From Planctomycetaceae bacterium (GTDB lineage: Bacteria; Planctomycetota; Planctomycetia; Pirellulales; Thermoguttaceae), in assembly GCA_031283825.1 (NCBI GenBank), contig JAITAZ010000117.1:1-10373 (forward strand): a stretch of 10,373 nt of DNA. Direction: 5' to 3'. The notes beneath the pieces are model-generated. The model ran no database searches, was not told the DNA's origin, and saw only the letters and a program-made list of their open reading frames with translations. This document shows, piece by piece, positions 6,525 through 10,373 of the stretch; the stretch's first letter is position 1; every line of letters begins with the position of its first letter. Position numbers and translations under genes: made by a program.

Positions 6525-7094
6525 ATGCTAGTCAAAAATACTTTAATTCGACCTCATGGGAATCGTGAAGTTTCGATTTCATGGACAAGCGAATCGGAAT
6601 ATGTTCGCTCGTATATTTTTTGTAACGGAAAATTAGTCGTCGGTTCGTTTCTTACAAACTCTACACAACGTAACGTTACATTGCCGACGCGAGTCAATTC
6701 TACGCTCAAGTATGAAGTTCACGATTTGACTGAAAATGAAATACCGAATTCGACAGAAGAATCGCCGCTAGTCTGTCCGACAATCGCATGGAATAGCGTC
6801 GATAATGCAGTCGCATATAAAATCTATCACACGATTTTTGATACAGGAATAATCGAATCGTTGCTATTAAAAATTCCGGCGCAAAAGACAAATCGTATTG
6901 AGATCGGTTGTCCGATTAAACTTGAAGGTCGTGGCGGAAGATGGCATTATTTCCGAGTCGAAAGCGTTGACCAATTCGGAAACGAATCGATCAATGAAAT
7001 CATTCCGTATTTTGCAGCAGATTTACCGCCAACACCAGAACTGACAATTTTACGTAACGTAAATTCAGGCTTGTTATCATTTCAAATTTTATAA
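6525..7094 (+). CDS. Tail-associated protein with two fibronectin type III-like domains
   Basis: The 189-residue product starts at ATG 6525, 1 nt after the upstream TAA and without a Shine-Dalgarno. Residues about 1-75 read as one Ig/Fn3-like beta sandwich (EVSISWTSESEYVRSYIFCN, then strands to KYEVHDLTE). Residues about 84-165 form a clearer Fn3 unit: CPTIAWNSVDNAVAYKIYHT is the usual W...V..A..Y.IY pattern, and WHYFRVESVDQFGNES is the usual Y.V.AVD..GNES closing strand. Such domains are common on tail tips, fibres and other phage surface proteins, where they are thought to aid weak carbohydrate or surface binding. A Pro-rich link (DLPPTPELTI) and a short tail finish the protein. The domain assignment is by motif only, and the biological role is inferred from it. 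Confidence 0.65.
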   Translation: MLVKNTLIRPHGNREVSISWTSESEYVRSYIFCNGKLVVGSFLTNSTQRNVTLPTRVNSTLKYEVHDLTENEIPNSTEESPLVCPTIAWNSVDNAVAYKIYHTIFDTGIIESLLLKIPAQKTNRIEIGCPIKLEGRGGRWHYFRVESVDQFGNESINEIIPYFAADLPPTPELTILRNVNSGLLSFQIL

Positions 7095-7106
7095 TTTTAA
7101 ACTGCT

Positions 7107-7138
7107 CGCATGAGATTTTCAAACGAATTTCTCAAGCG
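7107..7138 (+). promoter_or_regulatory. Interrupted dyad in the 66-nt gap before the 7161 gene
   Basis: Arms CGC-a-TGAGA-tt-TTC and GAA-tt-TCTCA-a-GCG pair around an AAAC loop, giving 11 base pairs with one 1x1 mismatch and one 2x2 internal loop. There is no T-run behind it, so it is a poor intrinsic terminator. It lies just upstream of a strong ribosome site and could stabilise or process the mRNA, or bind a regulator. Confidence 0.45.
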
Positions 7139-7146
7139 TTTATCAT

Positions 7147-7153
7147 AAAGGAG
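7147..7153 (+). promoter_or_regulatory. Strong Shine-Dalgarno for the 7161 gene
   Basis: AAAGGAG lies 7 nt before ATG 7161 and fixes this start. It is the best ribosome site in the window and sits at the largest internal gap of the operon. Confidence 0.85.
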
Positions 7154-7160
7154 AAAAATC

Positions 7161-8702
7161 ATGTCAACTCCAACGCCCGACAAACTCGGCATTTATTATG
7201 CGTCAAAATATCTTGATGCATCCGGAACTGTTATTGAACGCTATGTTGATAATCCGATTTCGTCGCTTTCATTTACTGTATTGAATATCGCCGAACCGAC
7301 CGACGCATGGAACGGCGCAGTTGGATATTTTACAGATACCGCAACCACAACACTACGCGGCGCAACTTTTCATGTACGCAAATGGGACAAAGAATCAAAT
7401 ACTCTTACCTTGTCGTCGCCGCTGCCGGTTACGCCGACAAATGGTGAAAAATTCGTTATATTTGTTGGAGGAAAACAAACCTCAAACAAGGAAGTCCTTT
7501 GTATGAAAGTCGGAGGAAAACAACCGGAAATTGAATCTATCAAAGGAACAAATATCACCGGCGTTACGATAAAAAAAGTTTCTCCGCTACTCGGAGAAGG
7601 CACGCTATATCTTAATTATCTCTACTCGACTCGCGAACTGCAAATCAGAATGGCAACAACTACAGATTACGGTCCACTAGTAACTTTCACAAGCGACGCA
7701 CAAAACGTCGTTCTGTTTGCACGCGATATGGTCGGATATATTCTTATTGACGTCGCGTTTGCTCAACTGCCTACAACAAATAGAACCGATACGTTTACTA
7801 TCGCGACTCCAAAAGGAAATATGATTCCCAATTACGAAGGTTATGAAACCAATGACGGAATTGGTCGCACTCGTTATCATCTTTTTGTCGTAAAAAATCG
7901 CGCTACCGATTACGAAGAGGCAATTTCAGGAATGATGCTCTGGAGCGGCAAACCCGCCGGAACAGAAACAACTTTAAGCAGCAGCTATAGCGTGCCAATA
8001 ACAACGCCGATTACTATGACTGTCGCAAATGCGTCAACGTGGCCTACGAGAGGATTCTGGATAAAAAATAAAACCATCGCCGCGCCAAAATATGATTTGA
8101 GATACGTCGATTACAGAAGTGGAAATAATTTATACATAAAACCAGTCGTATGGGCGACAGTACCTTTCAGAGAAGGCAATTCATACTTGCAACGCGGAGT
8201 TGAAATTATAACAAATTACGCGACTTTAGATTACGCTATCATCGACCAAGTTGTTATTACAAGCGGTTCGCTAAATAACGGCGATGCATCGGGGACTTTA
8301 TATCTTAAAAAATATGTTTCGTATTCGTCATATTGGTATTCCGGTTATGAAATGCGTATAAAATCATCTGGTCTTAAATGCGCGATGATAGACGGCTATT
8401 CTGTTCGCGGATACCGCAATTGCAGCGCAGTAACATGGAACTCCGGCAACACAATCGAACCGGCGTCGGACATCGATATCGGAATTGAATTTCCAGATAA
8501 AAACGGACTATTCAGCAATATGGAAAATGAAAATATCATGCCGCCAGTCTCTTTCGAATGCGTTGACGATCAACTCAAAAATTTATTCACAGGTCCGATT
8601 TTTCCAGAAACGACAATAGGAATCTGGACGCGAGAAACTATACTAGACGGAACGCAAGCAAGACAAAATATCGAAGGCGATATTTCTCTGGAATGGTACT
8701 AA
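7161..8702 (+). CDS. Probable phage tail/virion structural protein, planctomycete prophage type
   Basis: The 513-residue product has a start fixed by AAAGGAG. The sequence is strongly beta-rich and Thr/Ser/Gly-rich, with no signal peptide or membrane segment. A first domain (about 37-105) has strands such as TFHVRKWDKESNTLTLSSPL and ends GEKFVIFVGG. A second (about 112-245) includes GTNITGVTIKKVSPLLGEGT, then YLNY, and a conserved-looking YEGYETNDGIGRTRYHLFVV stretch. A third (about 255-345) has WSGKPAGTE, MTVANASTWPTRGFW and YDLRYVDYRSGNNLYI, then further strands to an end containing PVSFECVDDQLKNLF. The pattern resembles a structural protein recurring in planctomycete prophage tail modules, in my memory. 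The strong ribosome site suggests high expression, which would suit a multi-copy virion part (inference). A receptor-binding or fibre role is possible but not shown. Confidence 0.6.
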   Translation: MSTPTPDKLGIYYASKYLDASGTVIERYVDNPISSLSFTVLNIAEPTDAWNGAVGYFTDTATTTLRGATFHVRKWDKESNTLTLSSPLPVTPTNGEKFVIFVGGKQTSNKEVLCMKVGGKQPEIESIKGTNITGVTIKKVSPLLGEGTLYLNYLYSTRELQIRMATTTDYGPLVTFTSDAQNVVLFARDMVGYILIDVAFAQLPTTNRTDTFTIATPKGNMIPNYEGYETNDGIGRTRYHLFVVKNRATDYEEAISGMMLWSGKPAGTETTLSSSYSVPITTPITMTVANASTWPTRGFWIKNKTIAAPKYDLRYVDYRSGNNLYIKPVVWATVPFREGNSYLQRGVEIITNYATLDYAIIDQVVITSGSLNNGDASGTLYLKKYVSYSSYWYSGYEMRIKSSGLKCAMIDGYSVRGYRNCSAVTWNSGNTIEPASDIDIGIEFPDKNGLFSNMENENIMPPVSFECVDDQLKNLFTGPIFPETTIGIWTRETILDGTQARQNIEGDISLEWY

Positions 8703-8717
8703 ATCATCGAAAAAAAT

Positions 8718-8722
8718 AAGGA
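8718..8722 (+). promoter_or_regulatory. Shine-Dalgarno for the 8731 gene
   Basis: AAGGA lies 8 nt before ATG 8731 in a 28-nt gap. It supports that ATG as the start of the 454-residue protein. Confidence 0.75.
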
Positions 8723-8730
8723 CAATTTGA

Positions 8731-10095
8731 ATGTCGTCAATATTATTATCAAACCGTTTTGATTGTATTCGCCATAAATCTGTTCGTTTATACAACAGAC
8801 CGAATATTTATCGTTACAGTTATTCAGACCGTCTGCGTAATTCATTTAATAGTCTAATACCGATTCCGCGTCTTAATGTTCCGTGTCGATATAATTCATT
8901 TTCACATACGTACAAAGACAGCATAAACGCAATTTACGATATAACGCGATTTCGCGAATATAAATTAATTTATCAAATTGATTCTATTCGCGATTCTATT
9001 CTTGACGCAATTAGCAGTCGATATAATCAAAAAAGTAAACAATATAATCGCGCTAAAAGTTATTGCGACGCGATTCAATTTATCAGCGGTTACGGATATC
9101 TGAACAATCGTTTTGATGTTATTTTAGTTCAGCAAGAAAGAATAAAAAATTTACGCGATAGTATCGCAAATTTTTTTTATACGAAATTCAAATGCAGATT
9201 TAATATTGGCAACGGTAAATCGAAATACCTTGTCCGACAACGGTTTGATACGTTACAGTATTTTACGAAAGAACGTTTACGCGGAATAAATCAACTTTCC
9301 GTCGCAGGTAAATTTCGTATTCCGAACAAGAGCGATTTTATTTTTTCACGTGATGAATTAACTATCTCGCAAAATTTATTTGCGTATAAATATGATTTAC
9401 TAGACCGCAATTGTTATCTAGGTTCAGGCAGATTCGATTCGCCTATTATCGGTTTGCCTTCAAGTAAAGCGAGTTTACTTTTTGACGTAGCCTCAATAGG
9501 CAATGCTTTGTTAAAATTTGGTTATCAAGCATTCGTCAAATCAGGATGGAGAATTATTGTACGAAATTTATTGACCAACGAAATCGCCGAACTCGGATTT
9601 ATCGACGCCGATTCAGCAACGCATTCTTTGACGGATATTTCACTGCCAAACGGCGATTATGAAATATCCGTTCTTACGTCGTCTTTATTCTGGCAAGATA
9701 CAATCGACTTAAAAAATAGGACGTTTTCTATCAATGACGACAGCGACAACGATTTATCGTTACCGTTAATCTACAATTTGAGATCGTCTATTTTAAATAA
9801 CGTAACGATAATTGAATGGTCGGCAAATCAAGTTGATAATAATGATTGTATTTTTGGAATATGGTATTCGTCCGACTCGCCGGTTGATATTAATCGACAA
9901 CCCGATTCAAATATTTTTTACGACTCTTCTCAAACGGAATATCGCACAACTCTATCTCAACGCGAACCGACTTATATTACAATCGCAGTCATACAAGCCG
10001 GAAACAATCCAATCGTAGGAAAAGCTCATGAATTGTTTCTTGATTGGAGTCAAATTCCACCGCATGCGCCGGACGATGTTGTCGTGATAGATTGA
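8731..10095 (+). CDS. Tail-associated protein with quasi-repetitive Arg/Tyr-rich N-terminus and Fn3-like C-terminus
   Basis: The 454-residue product starts at ATG 8731, supported by AAGGA. Residues about 20-230 are unusually rich in Arg, Tyr, Asn, Ser and Ile and contain a loose repeat that begins with Arg-Phe or Arg-Tyr (at 53, 73, 97, 127 and 156) and often includes a DSI or DAI step (SIRDSILDAIS, NLRDSIANF). Residues about 235-335 form a beta domain (SGWRIIVRNLLTNEIAELGF, LPNGDYEISVLTSS). Residues about 345-440 look Fn3-like: NVTIIEWSAN, FGIWYSSDSPVD, QTEYRTTL, then TYITIAVIQAG and HELFLDWSQIPPHAPDD. That last pattern recalls the C-terminus of tail proteins in planctomycete prophages. Other frames in the N-terminal region are closed by stops, so its odd composition is not a frameshift artefact. 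A fibre or host-contact role is inferred from position and the Fn3-like end. Confidence 0.65.
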   Translation: MSSILLSNRFDCIRHKSVRLYNRPNIYRYSYSDRLRNSFNSLIPIPRLNVPCRYNSFSHTYKDSINAIYDITRFREYKLIYQIDSIRDSILDAISSRYNQKSKQYNRAKSYCDAIQFISGYGYLNNRFDVILVQQERIKNLRDSIANFFYTKFKCRFNIGNGKSKYLVRQRFDTLQYFTKERLRGINQLSVAGKFRIPNKSDFIFSRDELTISQNLFAYKYDLLDRNCYLGSGRFDSPIIGLPSSKASLLFDVASIGNALLKFGYQAFVKSGWRIIVRNLLTNEIAELGFIDADSATHSLTDISLPNGDYEISVLTSSLFWQDTIDLKNRTFSINDDSDNDLSLPLIYNLRSSILNNVTIIEWSANQVDNNDCIFGIWYSSDSPVDINRQPDSNIFYDSSQTEYRTTLSQREPTYITIAVIQAGNNPIVGKAHELFLDWSQIPPHAPDDVVVID

Positions 10096-10165
10096 ATTTT
10101 TACGTCAACGAATTCTAAATATCAATTTGTAATTTCTTTCAAATCAGAAAAAAATTATTGGTCAA

Positions 10166-10202
10166 TTGAACGAAAAGTATAGCGTTGTTCGAGATTTTTT
10201 TT
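10166..10202 (+). terminator. Possible intrinsic terminator after the 8731 gene
   Basis: TTGAAC (10166-10171) can pair with GTTCGA (10187-10192, one G-U pair). After GA comes a run of eight T (10195-10202). The loop is long (15 nt) and the stem weak, so this is only a candidate. It lies about 70 nt after the operon's last visible stop codon, a sensible place for transcription to end or pause. Confidence 0.35.
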
Positions 10203-10204
10203 GT

Positions 10205-10264
10205 AAATTCTGGAGAAATTTTGAAAATTCTGGATAATTTTTAGAAATTTTTGAAATTATCTAA
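10205..10264 (+). repeat. Three tandem 20-bp AT-rich units
   Basis: Units start at 10205, 10225 and 10245. The first two share AAATTCTGGA exactly and similar T-rich second halves. The third (AAATTTTTGA...) is degenerate. The block lies in non-coding DNA between the 8731 gene and the gene starting at 10371. Iterated sites of this kind can be protein-binding sites, but no specific protein is suggested. Confidence 0.55.
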
Positions 10265-10285
10265 AACATTGCCTTGTAATGTTTT
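10263..10285 (+). promoter_or_regulatory. Hairpin, 8-bp perfect stem, 7-nt loop
   Basis: AAAACATT (10263-10270) and AATGTTTT (10278-10285) are exact inverted repeats around GCCTTGT. The stem is AT-rich and followed by GAGTTTTG, not a clean T-run, so terminator function is doubtful. Its place in the gap suggests a role in 5' or 3' mRNA control. Confidence 0.45.
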
Positions 10286-10307
10286 GAGTTTTGTGGCTTA
10301 ATGTTAC

Positions 10308-10327
10308 GCGACGTCAGGCAACGTCGC
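10308..10327 (+). promoter_or_regulatory. GC-rich hairpin, 7-bp perfect stem, 6-nt loop
   Basis: GCGACGT (10308-10314) and ACGTCGC (10321-10327) pair exactly around CAGGCA. The stretch 10305-10333 is far richer in G and C than the DNA around it and lies 30 nt before the next ribosome site, so it is probably in the 5' leader of the next gene or an operator. No clear -35/-10 promoter pair was found in the gap. Confidence 0.5.
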
Positions 10328-10356
10328 CGGACGCCAAACAATAACCCATTAAATTT

Positions 10357-10363
10357 GAAAGGG
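10357..10363 (+). promoter_or_regulatory. Shine-Dalgarno for the next gene
   Basis: GAAAGGG lies 7 nt before ATG 10371 at the right edge, the same spacing as the strong site before 7161. Confidence 0.7.
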
Positions 10364-10370
10364 CAAAAAT

Positions 10371-10373
10371 ATG
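10371..10373 (+). CDS. Start codon of the next gene, cut by the window edge
   Basis: Only the ATG is visible. The well-placed GAAAGGG before it supports it as a real start on the + strand. Nothing can be said of the product beyond its place behind the tail cassette. Confidence 0.55.

Noticed and set aside
8731..9400. Frameshift in the N-terminal half of the last tail gene, suggested by its odd composition
   Set aside because: The +2 and +3 frames hit stops within tens of codons, and the AAGGA-ATG start is in the same frame as the Fn3-like C-terminus.
2838..10095. Suppressed TAG (phage recoding), since no gene here ends in TAG
   Set aside because: Only eight gene ends are visible, and all long frames are uninterrupted without recoding, so the absence of TAG as a stop carries little weight.
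7161..10095. Diversity-generating retroelement target (variable repeat) in the tail-tip genes
   Set aside because: No template/variable repeat pair and no reverse transcriptase are in the window, and the proteins do not end in a recognisable C-type lectin fold.
10140..10190. Sigma-70 promoter around TTGGTC...TATAGC
   Set aside because: The spacing is about 14 nt, too short, and the -35 match is poor, so the claim is not supported.

Overview
The window reads as the tail-structural part of the late operon of a tailed phage or prophage. All genes are on the + strand, gaps between them are tiny, and the leftmost gene is a tape measure protein (TMP) built from 29-residue repeats. The DNA is AT-rich but uses many CpG-containing codons (TCG, GCG, CGT, CCG). 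Several products match, by my recollection of family patterns, a conserved tail cassette of unknown detailed function in prophages of Planctomycetes. Examples are the Trp-rich C-terminus of the TMP, the C-terminus of the protein at 2839-4263 ending in GWDYLWIRWAD...YVEQVYPG, and the FGIWYSSDSPVD-type C-terminus of the protein at 8731-10095. I therefore suggest a planctomycete-type host of unusually low GC. This was not searched.

Layout: 1-1380 is a tandem array of sixteen 87-bp units, all in one reading frame of the TMP gene. The gene runs in from beyond the left edge. The frame is broken once by TGA at 259-261 and then stays open to 2838. The first usable start codon after the TGA is GTG at 871. 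The TMP continues through degenerate repeats (1381-1680), a Trp-rich hydrophobic stretch and a charged coiled coil, and ends at TAA 2838. Then follow: a tail protein with a triplicated domain (2839-4263, beginning at TTG directly after the TMP stop and in the same frame); a planctophage-type structural protein (4265-5089); a small Cys-containing protein (5082-5453, overlapping its neighbour by 8 bp); a propeller-like protein with a Cys/His-rich C-terminal domain (5474-6523); a protein with two fibronectin-III-like domains (6525-7094); a 513-residue structural protein (7161-8702); and a 454-residue protein with an Arg/Tyr-rich quasi-repetitive N-terminus and an Fn3-like C-terminus (8731-10095). 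A 275-bp AT-rich gap follows, with a possible terminator, a short tandem repeat and two hairpins. A Shine-Dalgarno site and an ATG at the right edge open the next gene.

How the genes fit together: the TMP sets tail length, and the genes after it in such operons normally encode the tail tip, baseplate or fibre and adhesion proteins. The Fn3-like and beta-rich proteins fit surface or receptor-facing roles. Clear Shine-Dalgarno sites occur only at the genes preceded by a gap (7161, 8731, 10371), with a partial purine-rich site at 4265. The other abutting genes lack them and are probably translated by coupling.

I found no defence system, RNA gene, transposase or CRISPR array. The most notable points are the stop codon and neighbouring lesions inside the TMP repeat array, the 11+18 aromatic spacing of the 29-residue unit, a set of same-strand inverted repeats with a TAA centre, and the quasi-repeats and triplicated domain in two tail proteins.
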